Shown here piece by piece: positions 52,301 to 64,000 of a stretch of 64,000 bases of DNA. A program made the position numbers and the translations under genes. Under the pieces are notes generated by a model that saw only the letters and a program-made list of their open reading frames with translations, did no database searches and was not told the origin of the DNA. The stretch is from Xestospongia muta (Eukaryota; Porifera; Demospongiae; Haplosclerida; Petrosiidae): assembly GCA_963693285.1 (NCBI GenBank), contig OY848929.1, positions 1,242,501 to 1,306,500 on the forward strand, read 5' to 3'. Every line of letters begins with the position of its first letter. Within the stretch, counting starts at the first letter, position 1.

Positions 52301-55300
52301 TCCTTCTATCATTTCATATCCTTTGAGAAATAATTTATACTCACCGTCACATCTAAAAACATTAATTAGATCAGTTACTAGTAAAGAAGTACAATAACTT
52401 ACTTCTCTGAGAGAAGGCAAATGTGTTCAGACTCTTCAAAACACAACAAATAGTAGAATTTATCTCTATAGCTAGAAGATGTCAAATCTACTGCAATGTT
52501 TTCTTCTAATAATTCTGTATTTTTCAATCGCTCAGTAAACTTGATTTTCCACATTTCTCTTCCCTTGTAGTCTGTTGTTTTTTGTCCTATTTTCTTATTA
52601 CCAGATGTTTGTTGCAATTGTACGGAACTCTTCTTAAGTAATGTTTCATTCTTGAGACCTTAACAAAACGAAGCAAATGAAATATCAAATATCTTCGATA
52701 TTATCTCACTTGAAAGCTCTTTTGTAACTTTATCCTCATTTAGTGACTTTTTAGAAGAAGCTACAGTTTAGAATAAGTCAGAGCTCAAAAATGATAATAA
52801 ATACACACTTGTAAATTTAGTAATGTCTGGCCACTCATCTTGCTGTTCACATGAACTTCCTGGTTGATCTGTAGTTAGAAATAAAAATATAATTGGATAA
52901 GTCACAAAATTTACCTGTGATAACTGTAGAAGTTGAATGACCAACCCAATCATCAGATGACCTCCTTTGAGAAATATCTTGAGAGGTAACAGGAGTTACT
53001 AAGTTTTGAGACTTAGCATGAAGTTGAGGAATAACAGGTGGTGTCTTTCTTTGATCCTCAACATAAACAGGATATTTATTTTGATGTGAAATTTGAGGAG
53101 GTTGTAATGGCAAATCTTGAGACATAAAAGGAGGCATCATTTCTACAACAAAATATGATTAAAGGATTTTGATAATCATTATTTCATGTATACTTGGTTT
53201 TTGAAAAGCTTCAGGTGTAGATCCTTCCATTGTGGGTACATCCACATTTACTATAAGCAACAATAAATTAAATGCACGGTAGCTTTTGTAATAGACCTAC
53301 CATGTGACTTCTTTGAAGGTAAAAATGGATTAGATGAACTTGACAAAGGCATACTGCTACTCATAGGTATTCCTGTTACAAGAAAGGTGTGATATAGATA
53401 TCTTTCTACATTCATCAATTTAATACCTGGAAAATAGAAGTATGGGTTAGGTGGCAGTGAGGATGGGTCAACAGCATAGGGAGGGGAAAAGTAGGGAGAC
53501 ACTCTGCTAGGTGGATATATATTAGGATCATAATGAGGAAATGAGCTAGTTGAGGAAACAAATGGTGGAGAGTGGTGAGGACCAAAGGGAAGTTGGTATG
53601 GTTGAAGAAACGGTGGTGGTATATCAACCATTCTGGAAAAGCCTAATGTTGTGCAGAAAACATTAATAAGAGTACAAAGTAAATCATTATTTTGAAAGAA
53701 ATTGGTACATATTTGGAAGAGGTTGCTACTCTGGGCTGTTGGTAATGCTTCTTTCATAAGCTTTGGCTTTCGGTTTAGCTATGTTTAATGGTTAATATTA
53801 CAGCCAATACGTGTACTATGTTTAATGGTTAATATTACAGCCAATACATGTACTATGTTTAATGGTTAATAATACAGCCAATACATGTACTATGTTTAAT
53901 GGTTAATAATACAGCCAATACATGTACTATGTTTAATGGTTAATATTACAGCCAATACATGTACTATGTTTAATGGTTAATATTACAGCCAGTACATGTA
54001 CTATGTTTAATGGTTAATAATACAGCCAACACATGTACTATGTTTAATGGTTAATAATACAGCCAATACATGTACTGAAGTTTCCATCAGAAGAATAAAC
54101 ACATCAATTACCTTTTGAATGACTTTCTTTGACATCATCTCCAACTTTTTGCTTCTTCTTCTTCTTTCCTTTAATTTGAGAAATCATAAATTTATAACTT
54201 TACTCTCACAACAGTTTTAGTACCTCCTGAGTGTTTTTTATTTGAATGACTTTCTCTATCAGACTCAAAAGATGCCACTGATGATGTATCAAAAGACTCA
54301 ACACCTGAATCTTCAGAATCACTCAGAGCTATGGAAATTAATCAAATATTTTATGAATGTATTCTAAAATAATAGTTACCTTTATTAGTACAGTCGCTAT
54401 TAAAGTCTTGGAAAGAAATTCCAATTATTTTCTCCTCTCTTAGAGAAGACAATGGCAATGAGGCCATCATATCAGGATCAAATTGAACACACTCTGGAAC
54501 CAAGTACTCCAGTTTGTCTTCGTCAATTTTAACTTCTTTTAGAAGAAGAGCATAATGTTCTATGCTCAATACAGTCGCAACTCTGCCATGTATTTGTAAG
54601 AGGTCTCCTACAGATAGGCCACACAAGCTATTTGGACACAATCTTAGCTCCAATAAATCAGACTGATAACTATCAACATTGTAGAAAGGCTGAATTAGTG
54701 GTGGCATCTCCACTACTTTGAGCGCTTCCAAAGAAAGGATATACTCTTTAAGTTGTGGTTTTGCTCTGTAGCTGTCAAATTTAATGAACAACTTTTCAAG
54801 AAGCTTAAAATTATAGAAAGACCAAAATTGATTAAGAAACAGAAAAAGATCTGATAAAGTGAAAAGCTTTTCAACTTGACTAATAGCTTTGTGTAGTAGA
54901 GGTTTATCTTCTGTTATTCTCAATCGTCGAGAATTTAAGTGAAAAAGAAACTCTTTCACTCTCTGTAACTCTATATTATTCTCCTTAATACATTTATAGA
55001 GCTCAACAATGAGAGAAGCAAACATTGTGAAAACATCAGTAAGCTTTGTACTTTCAACTGTGATAACAGATTCTAAGTCATCATCTGTGACTTCCTATAT
55101 TAATATATAAAAATGTAAATTGTATTTTAGCTGGTATACCTAGTCTTACTTTCTTTGGAACAGTTTGTATTTGGTGATCAAACTGTATTGTCTTGATGAA
55201 TAAATCTTTGTAGCTCAGAGTAGACAATGCGATAAGAACTCTGTCTGGTAACGGAAATACTTTTTGTAATAAACCAAGTGGAGCAGCAAATACAAATTGA

Positions 55301-56500
55301 ATACATCCCTTGCTATACGAGCAGAATTCAAATGCATCAATAGCTATGCCAAGACTTGATGAAACATGGCTTCTCAAGTGGAGAAGGACTTCGGCTTTCA
55401 AAGAGTCCTTGAGAGAGTCATCTGGGTTAGGAACATCAATTTTTAGGACAAAATGACCTGACCCCTGAGGATCATCACTGATGTTACAAGAATCAGATGG
55501 AATTTCAAACAGAGACCTCTGTAAAAATGGTGTCAGCTGACTATTAACATACTCCAGGTACTCGGTCTCACAAATTTTGAACTTCTTTGCAATTGAGCGA
55601 AGGAGAGGATAGTTAAACCAACTAATATAATTTTCCGTCAATAGAAACAATATTACTGTTTCTACATTAGAGGCATTACTAAGATCAGACTGAAGCTTGA
55701 TGCGTTTCTCTTCAGGCAAATAAAAAAACTTCTGCTGTGCCATGAGGAAAATTTTGAGCTCATGAATATCAAAGTCGTCTAACTTCTTTAGAGACCGATA
55801 AACACTTGTAGTAAGTGATGCAAACTTCTCAGATATGTTGCAAGCATCTTCTGTCAATCGTGAAAGAAGCTTTAGCTTTTCTCGACGCCTCATCTTCTTG
55901 ATGTTTAATAAAGGAAAATGTGCATGTTCCCATGGATTGGGACATCCATTTTCAAGAAAACTGTTTAGAGAACATTGTCCACACCCACAGAGAAATCTCA
56001 TATCTTCATCCTTCAGAGTATCGCTGCTATCAGAATCCACTCCTTCATCTTGTTTTTTCTTGTCTGGACAATGAAAAATGTTTGAGAACACAACTTATAA
56101 ACAATCAACTCACCTTCTTCTATTAGTCTTAAGCCCTCATCAATAAGATCTACTCTGTTGCTGGAATCAAGTGCTTCAAACAGCTTGAGATAAGTGGCTT
56201 CATCTCCATGTGCTTTCAACCAAGTTTCTAATAGACCCACTTTCTTTGCAGCTTCATCATTTTTATAATTAGCTTCTATTTCTTTCATCTCATCTTCAGT
56301 AATTCCAAGATAAGCTCGAGTAATTCTCCATTCTGATAAATCTCTTGCTATTCTTACAGCATGAGAATGAGCACATTTCTGTTCTAAATCTTCTAAGGTG
56401 ATAGAGTTCTTCTTTAGACGATGGTTGTGTTTCTGTAGGAAACCTATTTAGAACATATACACACTATCTAAACTATGAGACAGAACGTACTTTCAGCCAT
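49395..56500 (-). CDS. Death-domain / double-module / HELZ-like SF1 helicase
   Basis: A multi-exon gene starting at ATG 56500 (exon 1 is 10 bases, MAE; then 56114-56443, 55150-56063, 54380-55094, 54224-54328, 54112-54168, 53427-53642, 53301-53372 and further exons to 49395). Order of parts: death domain (residues ~28-110; VRIARDLSEWRITRAYLGI, LLETWLKAHGDEATYLKLFE); Cys motif CGCGQC...GCPNPWEHAHF; module I (YISWFNYPLLRSIAKKF, GCIQFVFAAPLGLLQKVFPL); module II (FWSFYNFKLLEKLFIKF); acidic, Lys-rich and Pro-rich linkers; then an SF1 helicase. Helicase motifs: GPFGSGKTR (Walker A), ILLDEVAQ (II), VVIAGDSKQ (III), LDINYRCHP (IV), GHEFQAIVLSTYEP (V), NTAISRSRQLVIAVGNP (VI). This pattern fits UPF1/MOV10/HELZ-type RNA helicases, closest to HELZ/HELZ2. 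The tail is Ser/Pro-rich and ends in TFADVVKQS plus a small last exon (49395-49426). Sensing of nucleic acid coupled to death-domain signalling is inference. Confidence 0.8.
53779..54075. repeat. 37-base minisatellite in a helicase intron
   Basis: About eight direct copies of a unit containing tatgtttaatggttaata and ttacagccaatacatgtac. Units differ by one or two bases, and there are no variable spacers. It is absent from the equivalent intron of the second helicase copy. Confidence 0.9.
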
Positions 56501-56736
56501 TTATAAAATATGATGAAGCGACTATCCAATTAATAAATAATTATTTAGCCTATATTACACCCATTAGGTGGGGTTAAGGGAGGGTATACTTGCAAATGAA
56601 TAACCTCATCTACCATATATGGAAAAGTATATAAACACTAACCACGAAGGTGTGATCTCTAATAATGCATTCTAAATTTGATTGTATTATGACAATTGTA
56701 CTAGTTGTAGATCACCCACCATGCCTTTAACATTTG

Positions 56737-57101
56737 CTGATATATATCCATAGTTATTACTCCAATTAATATAGTTTCCTTTAATGTAATCTTCAACAAC
56801 TACATAATTAGGATATCCATATGGATTTGGTTGTCTAATAGCTTTATGTATCACAGCATCTGTAAAAGAAATGTAATATTGGTGGACAAGCCTGTTAAAT
56901 TCCCTAGCAAATACTCTACTTCACTTAACTATTCTGATTGTTGTATACACTACCGCTTGATTCCCATACACAGCTGTATATCATTTCTTTTATAGCATGT
57001 TTTTGTCCTCATTTCTCTGGAGGAGCAGCCCATACTTCTTTGTAAGTTATTCTGAAACATCCTTCAGCAAACAACTCTGATTGAAAAGTGGTTGATGACA
57101 T
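56737..57101 (-). pseudogene. 5' remnant of an alpha-kinase gene
   Basis: It starts at a conserved ATG (MMSSTTF), and bases 56,790-57,101 match the N-lobe region of the intact alpha-kinases. Matching blocks include the FAEG and AYKG area, RGQKHAIKE and the ATACAGCTGTGTATGGGAAT stretch. It carries frameshifts and stops and ends before the catalytic loop. It lies 3' of the second helicase copy, at the place where an alpha-kinase gene stands next to the first. Confidence 0.8.
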
Positions 57102-57558
57102 CATCGACGAAGACAGTGGCCAATCAAAGTGAAAGGAGATGTTTATATGTTGTCAGTGTAACTTTAGCTATCACTAGAAATGCATACTTTAATGTAAAAT
57201 TAATACTATAAATTAATACATCACTATTTGACTAGTCACAGCTAAAACAGCCACTTTATACATTGTACAGCTATTGGGGGATTTCCATGTGGTTCTCTCT
57301 TTCACCTTACATCTACTAAAGTAGACTATATCTTTTTAACAGTATATATATTTACACATGACAAATGAGATAGAACTGAGTAGGATTCACAGAACATATA
57401 CACACTTAATGTAATAAAATGGTATAATTTATATGTATACAATGATATTGTTGGTAAACATATTATTGTCAGAATATAGGGGCACATAACTGACACTACA
57501 CATACACAATCCATTAAAGTACACATAATATTGCATTTAAAATACAAATAAGTGTTAC
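57102..57558. other. Spacer between alpha-kinase remnant and second helicase gene
   Basis: It is partly similar to the spacers at 47423 and 49019 (for example gttgtcagaatatagg-like and cattaaaatacaaa-like blocks). No coding signal was seen. Confidence 0.5.
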
Positions 57559-60500
57559 TTATTGTCGCTTGGTGGCCAACTTCTTTGGAACTAAATAAGA
57601 AGATATAGTCATTATACCGTAACATATCATTAACTCAAGTACTATACCTGGTTGTTTAACTACATCAGCAAATGTTCGTACTTCCTTTGGAGACTCTTTA
57701 TCTGGAGGTTTATCAGATGTAGACATACTGTAGCCTGGAGGTTGTAATACAGAGGAAATTGACTCTAATGTGAACGTAGGTTTAGATTGACTGATTTTTT
57801 GTTTCTTCTTTCTTTTGGATTTGGAAGACCCAACAAACATTTCTATTTCATCCTTAGGTTTCATGTATTCGTGGGTTGGTTGTTCATCTTCTAATTGTTT
57901 CAACTGTTGTGAGTCATACCGAGTGGTTTTGGCTGATACTACATCAGCAAATGTTCGAACCTGAGATGAAGAAGATGGAGGAACTAACATTTTAGATTGT
58001 GGCATTTCAGTTGATTTCTTTGAAGGAGACTGTGTTCTGGTAACTTGTTGTTGGGAGGAGGACATTGAACCTGATTTGTCAGTAACAAATGGAACTGATA
58101 TGCTGGAAACTGGTTGCTCTGAAGCTGTTTGCAGAACTGATGTAGTATCAGATGGATATGGTCTTAGAGTTGCTGATTTAGTACTTCGAGTTGATTTTTG
58201 TAAAGACTGCTTATTTGAAACTGGTTGCTGAAATGAATCTGATTTGCTTGAAAGGGTATGCACAGAAGAAGGCTGTATTTCTGATTTGTGGGAAAATGTT
58301 TGCACAGAATGAGACCATGTATATGATTTACTGGAAACTGGTTGGTCAGAAGAAGTTGGCCCATGTTGAATTGATGTAATACCTGCTAGGTTTGGTATTG
58401 AAGTTACTGATTGTTTCAATTTAGGTACAGTTGTTGAATCATTCTCGTGTACAAAAACTAATTTACTGGAAACTGGTTGCTCAGAAGAAGTTCGCCCACG
58501 TTGAATTGATGTAAAACCTGGTGGGTTTGGTATCGAAGTTACTGGTTGTTTCAATTTAGGTGTAGTTGTTGAGTCCTTCTCGCGTACAAAAACTGATTTA
58601 CTGGAAACTGGTTGCTTACAAGAAGTTTGTCTGGAAGCTTTAAGTTGAACCAATGGTGGGTTTGATGTTGGAGTAACTGTTTTCTTCAGCTTAGGGGCAG
58701 TTGGTGACACCTTCTTGTGTACACAAACTGATTTACTGGAAGCTGTTTGCTTAGAAGAAGTTTGTCCAGAAGCTTCGAGTTGATCTAGTGGATTTGATAT
58801 TGTTGTTACTGGTTTCTTCAGTTTAGGTGTAGTTGTTGACTCCTTTTCATGAACTGATTGAAATTTTATCTTCTTTCCATGTCCTGATAGAGATGATTGT
58901 CTCTCTGTTGATGGATATGACCATGAGGTCTTAAAGGAAGGACGTTTAGCAGCTTGTGATGTAACATCAGTTTGTGATCTCTGAGGAGGTGAACTGGAAG
59001 TTTTTATTCCTACTTCTGCATTCAATAATCCTTTCAATGTCTCAAGATGGGGTTGTAATTTTTGTGAGAAAAAGATTGTGTTTTTCTCCAGGCAAAGTTT
59101 AATATACTCTCTCCAACAACCCTCAGCATGGTAACCCATTACTTTTTCTGTCTTCAATAGTCTGAATGGATTCCCCACAGCTATAACAAGTTGTCTTGAG
59201 CGACTAATAGCTGTGTTGAAAATCTGAGGATTCACAAGTGTCTTGGTGGGGTTACTGCTCTCTCCACTGTCTTCTAAAGGCTCATATGTACTAAGTACTA
59301 TTGCTTGGAATTCATGACCTATAATAAATTAAGTGAAGTATGTAGAGTAATCAACAGTATTTTCATGTTACCTTGAATAGCATATGATGGCAATAAAGTG
59401 ACATGGCAAAAAGTTGAATCCTTTAATCTTTTTCGAATGACATTCAGCTGAAACAATTTTATGAAATAATTTGTAACAATGTAAAATTTAATTACTTGTG
59501 TTCTAAATGAAGACATAACACAAACATCATTTAGAGCAAAGTCTTTCCAGCTTTTGGGCCATTTACCAGCACTGAAAAATGTTTCCAATTGGTTTATCAC
59601 AGCATCTGCTTCAATTTTCATAAATTCTTTAGAGTCAAAAGTGGGGTCATCTGTCATATCAGAACAATAAAATATATAAGGACAATTCTTTGCTTTAGGA
59701 TGTTGTTTTGATGGAGAAAGACCAGATGTGATTGGATATTTGTAGATAACATTAGATAGAAGTCTTGTGATTACAGGATGGCAACGATAATTGATATCTA
59801 GTTGTATGAGATAGCAAAGTGCTTTGGGACCAATGTCATCATATCTTTTCTCTAAACGTTCCAATAGTGACATTTTTAATCCATTATCCCTTGACAAGTC
59901 ACCAAGAACAACCACAGAAGGGCCAACCTAATGCATTCATTATGAAGATAACATTATAATAAGGAGAGCATTCTTACCTGTTTGCTATCACCAGCTATGA
60001 CAACTTTAGTTTCAGGATTGCCCAGACACAAAGCACCAATAGCTTCAGGTTCTCGGACCTGTGCCACTTCGTCAAGGAGGATATGAGTGAAATGAAAGTT
60101 ATAAGACCCAATGGCATCAGCAACATGTAATGAAGTTGTGTAAGTTGTAATAATGACAAGAACTTGATCACTGACATAATAACCATTTCTGACGTCTTCA
60201 CGGAATCCTCTTACACTTCTGTGGATGATATTTGATGCTAGTTCATAACTATCATTCCGCATTAATTTGATTATCTTAATTCCTCGTCTTCCTTGAAAAG
60301 CTGGACCAAGATAGTTGGAGACATAAGTCTCTACTGTATTGTAATGATGTGCACATATTAATATACGAGTACATTGTTGTTGATGGAGTCCATCTTCCAT
60401 GAATTCATATGCTGCACGAGCTAACACTCTAGTCTTGCCAGAGCCAAATGGACCAGATATGATAATTGGTAGATTAGGAGGACTTTGAAGAATAACTCCT

Positions 60501-63500
60501 AATGCTTTAAGCTGTCCAAACGCATCAATGGACAATGCTTTTACTTGACAGTTGGAATTAATTCTGCATACGGCTGTCTCCAAGGGTTTCCAAAGGTCTT
60601 CTTTAGTCGGAAAGAGTTTGTTAATCATGGTCTGGGGAATGTTTATAACTGCTTTGTGTAGAGTGTCAAAATAAGAGTGCTTGACTTCAAATTGTACAGA
60701 CACTTGACAGGATTGTCCTTCTGTTATACCAAAAGTTTTCATGAAGTGCACAATAGATGAGGAAGGTAGAGCTATCAAAAATTTGTTGCTTACATTTCCA
60801 AAATTAGCTGGAATAATTTCTGCTTGACAAATATCTTCATTTTTTTCTCTGTCAACAATGAACATTGCTTCACTGGCCTGTGTTGCATATTGCATCTGAT
60901 CATGAGACATCCCATAAATGTAACCAACATAATAATGCCTTCCTTCTATCATTTCATATCCTTTGAGAAATAATTTATACTCGCCGTCACATCTAAAAAC
61001 ATTAATTAGATCAGTTACTAGTAAAGAAGTATAATAACTTACTTCTCTGAGAGAAGGCAAATGTGTTCAGACTCTTCAAAACACAATAAGTGGTAGAACT
61101 TATTTCTATAGTTGGAAGATGTCAACTCTACTGAAACATTTTCCTCTGATAATTCTGTATATTTCAATCGCTCTCTAAAATTTGTTTTCCACATTTCTCT
61201 TCCCTTATAATCCATTTTCTGTTGAGCTAGCCTCTTTTGAATAATAGGAAATGGTTGTTTCACACTCTTTTGAAGTGACAGTTCATTTTTGGAACCTTAT
61301 AGAAACAAAAGTGGATCTAACATTAATATCCTTGGGATGTATAGACCTACTTGAATGTCTGGCTTCCTGAATTACCTTTTGTTTATTTAGTGAAATAGCT
61401 TGATGTTTAACTATAGTGTAGAATACATAAATTGAAGCTCAAAAATAGATATTAATAGAATGTATATCATTAAATTCAATAATGTTTGGCCATTCATCTT
61501 GCTGTTCAAATAAAGTTTTTTGTTTTTATTTTGCATATAATCATTGAAATTATTGATTCACTTCTTTTTGATATATTAACAATACCTGTGATAACTTTAG
61601 AGGCTGGAGGAGTATCCCACTGATAAGATGATAAGGTTTGGGAGATCCCTGGAGGAGATAACAAGTTTTGAGGTTTAGCAACTCCAGGTGGTGGTGTTGG
61701 GAGCGTATTCTTTTGATAATTAAAATCAGGACTACCCTGAGCTGACTGGTTCACAAATTGAGGATCAGCTTGAGACAATAAATTTTGAGACATAAATTGA
61801 GGCATTGTTTCTACAATATGATAACAATTCTTACTAGATTCCATACACATACCTGGGTTATATACATTCTGATAAACTTGAGGTGGAAAAGTGATCGATT
61901 CTTGGCCTCCACTATGCACAACCACATTAGCTACAAAGTAAAAATGATATATCTAGCATGTGGTTTTTACAATAAAAATACCATGTGACTCCATGGATGG
62001 ATTAGACAATGATATATCAGTTTTTATAGGCTGTGTCCCTATAAGGAGAAGGTTATCATAATTATACTTATCAACTTATTACTATCTTGATAAGTGAGGT
62101 ATGGATTAAATGGAGGTGGAGATAGGTTGACATTACCATAAAGTAAAGATGAGGAGGAGGAATTAGCATAGGATGGAGAAATGCAGGCAAAGCATGGATA
62201 TAGATTAGTATCATAACGTGAGAATGAGCTAGCTGAGTAAGGATATGGTGGAGATAGCCGAGTATCAGAGGAGACATGATGATTTTGTGCTGGGGTACGA
62301 GATGGTTGACTAGGTGGTGGTGAATCAACCAATCTGGAACCTAATATCAGGCAAAATTTTAAACAATTCATAAAATATATAAAGTAGCATGTTGTAACTT
62401 TAAAATCTTACCTTTCAATTTCAATTCTTTTTTGTTTTTCCTTTTCTTTCCTATAAATTAAGCATTCGTACATTTGCTCATAATATACTGAAAGTGTTTA
62501 GAATACCTCCTCCAGTATGTTTTTTCTCTTGATGATCTTCATTTTCAGATTCAAATGATGCAACTGATGCAGTGTCCAGACCAGAATCCTCAGAGTCACC
62601 CTTTAAATCTATGATGACAAACAAATTAAACATTTGATCAATATATGATTATTACCTTTATTAGTTAACGGTTGGAGAGTACAGTCACTATTAAAGCTCT
62701 TGAAAGAAATTCCAATTATTTTTTCCTCTCTTAGAGAAGACCAAGGTAATGAGGCCATCATATCAACATCAAATTGAACACACTCTGGAACCAAGTATTC
62801 CAGTTTGTCTTCAGCTATTTTAATTTCTTTTAAAAGAACCGCGTAAATTTCTATGCCCAATACATTGGCAACTCTGAGATGTATTGACAAGAGCTCTTCA
62901 ACAGACAGAGCTAGTAAACTATTTGGAAGCAATCTTAACTCCAATAAATCAGAATGATAACTATCACCATTAAAGAAAGGTTGAATTAGTGGTGGCATCT
63001 CCACTACTCGGAGTGCTTCCAAAGAAAAAATGTATTCTCTAAGCTTTGCTTCAGCTTTATTGGTATCAACTTTTTTAAACAATCTCTCAAGAAGCTTATA
63101 ATTATAGAATGACCAAAATTGGTTTAAAAACAGAAAAAGATCTGCTAAGGTTGAAATCTTTTCAACTTGAGTGACAACATTTTGCAATAGAGGTTTATCA
63201 TCTGATGCTGTCAATCGTTGAGAATTTAAGTGTGAAAGAAACTCTTTCACTCTCTGTAGCTCTATATTATTCTCCTTAATATATTTATAGAGCTCAACAA
63301 TGAGAGAAGCAAACATTGTGAAAACATTAGTAAGGTTTGAAGTTAGAAAACATTCTTCATTTGTTGCTTCCTATTGATTGATATGAACAGTAAACATTAG
63401 TTGATTCACTTACACTTTTTGGAATAGCTTGCCGCACTTTAAACTGTATTGACTTCATGCTTAAATTTTTGTAGCTGAAACTTGACAATAACTGAAGAAC

Positions 63501-64000
63501 TCTGTCAGATAATGGAAATATCTTCAGTAATAAACCAAGCGGAGCAGCAAATACAAATTGAATACATCCTTTACTATATGAACAGAAGTCAAAAGCATCA
63601 ATACCAATACCAAGAGTAGAGGAAACATGATCTCTCAAAGGGAGAAGGATATTAGCTTCCAGAGAATCTTTTGGATTAGGAATGTCAATCTTGAGAATGA
63701 ACTGACCTGATCCCTGAGGATCACCACTGATCTCATTGAAGGAATTGGATGGAATTTCAAACAGGGATCTCCGTAGAAATGGTGTCAATTCCTTATCAAC
63801 ATACTCCTTGTACTCGGTCTCACAGACTTTAAACTCTTCTGTAATGAAGCCAAGAAGAGGATGATTGAACCAACTAATATAGTTCCTTGTTAGCAGTGTC
63901 ATTACTTTTCCTACATTAGGTGCTTCACTGAGGTCAGACTGTAGTTTGACTCGTTTCTCTTCAGACATATATGAGAATATTTGCTGCGGTAAGAGGAAAA
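57559..64000 (-). CDS. HELZ-like SF1 helicase with double module, tandem copy (5' end outside window)
   Basis: A tandem paralogue of the gene at 49395-56500, truncated by the right window edge within module I. Visible parts: module I (YISWFNHPLLGFITEEF, GCIQFVFAAPLGLLLKIFPL; 63,413-64,000), module II (FWSFYNYKLLERLFKKV; 62,655 to about 63,370), Lys-rich and Pro-rich linker exons (61,480-62,640), then helicase motifs GPFGSGKTR, ILLDEVAQ, VVIAGDSKQ, LDINYRCHP and NTAISRSRQLVIAVGNP (59,160-61,260). The C-terminal tail (57,648-59,235) is longer than in copy one because it contains about four repeats of ~44 residues (QPVSSKSVFV, TTPKLKQPVTSIPNP). It carries RTFADVV twice. The last intron (57591-57647, 57 bases) is in frame and free of stops. 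Any death domain would lie beyond 64,000. Confidence 0.82.

Noticed and set aside
53779..54075. CRISPR-like array
   Set aside because: Units abut each other without spacers and lie in a eukaryotic intron; it is a minisatellite.

Overview
The window looks like nuclear DNA of an early-branching metazoan with a compact, AT-rich genome. Genes carry many very short GT-AG introns (roughly 45-150 bases), recognisable animal genes lie close together on both strands, and death-fold proteins are abundant. A demosponge such as Amphimedon queenslandica fits best; this is inference from gene content and no database was consulted. Multi-exon models were spliced by hand by following GT-AG sites, reading phase and family motifs.

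Left part (1-15,000): three giant intron-less genes for secreted or surface proteins, each with a signal peptide, a beta-helix-like Asn-rich ectodomain, a Cys-rich stalk and a multi-pass membrane C-terminus. The second and third are recent tandem duplicates, and remnants on either side record a partly lost third copy and a duplicated 3' end of the neighbouring FKBP-like/TPR gene.

Middle part (15,100-34,200): a 23-exon mitochondrial glycerol-3-phosphate acyltransferase gene (GPAM type, 821 residues) sits head to head with a long adducin-family gene. A gene-poor, repeat-rich stretch follows (24.2-31.5 kb) with tRNA-derived SINE-like copies, a GC-rich foldback and tandem repeats. A second, short adducin-family gene with the same internal exon sizes comes next.

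Right part (34,400-64,000): a cluster of death-fold genes, all on the minus strand, is the most remarkable region. (a) A 593-residue protein joins an N-terminal death domain to a C-terminal Bcl-2-like domain. (b) A large scaffold has CARD-like, death, CARD-like and CARD-like domains, two copies of an uncharacterised module and a coiled coil; its splice phase runs directly into an Asteroid/ASTE1-type PIN nuclease. (c) Two tandem genes for a HELZ-like SF1 helicase follow, the complete one starting with a death domain, a CGCxxC motif and two copies of the same module. (d) Vwk/MHCK-type alpha-kinase genes lie 3' of each helicase copy. Decayed pieces of the helicase, alpha-kinase, ASTE1 and short adducin genes are interspersed and show that this neighbourhood expands by segmental duplication. 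One shared module (W-x-N-Y-x-L-L core) links death-fold, Bcl-2, nuclease and RNA-helicase proteins. This suggests a sponge nucleic-acid-sensing or cell-death network; that function is inference.
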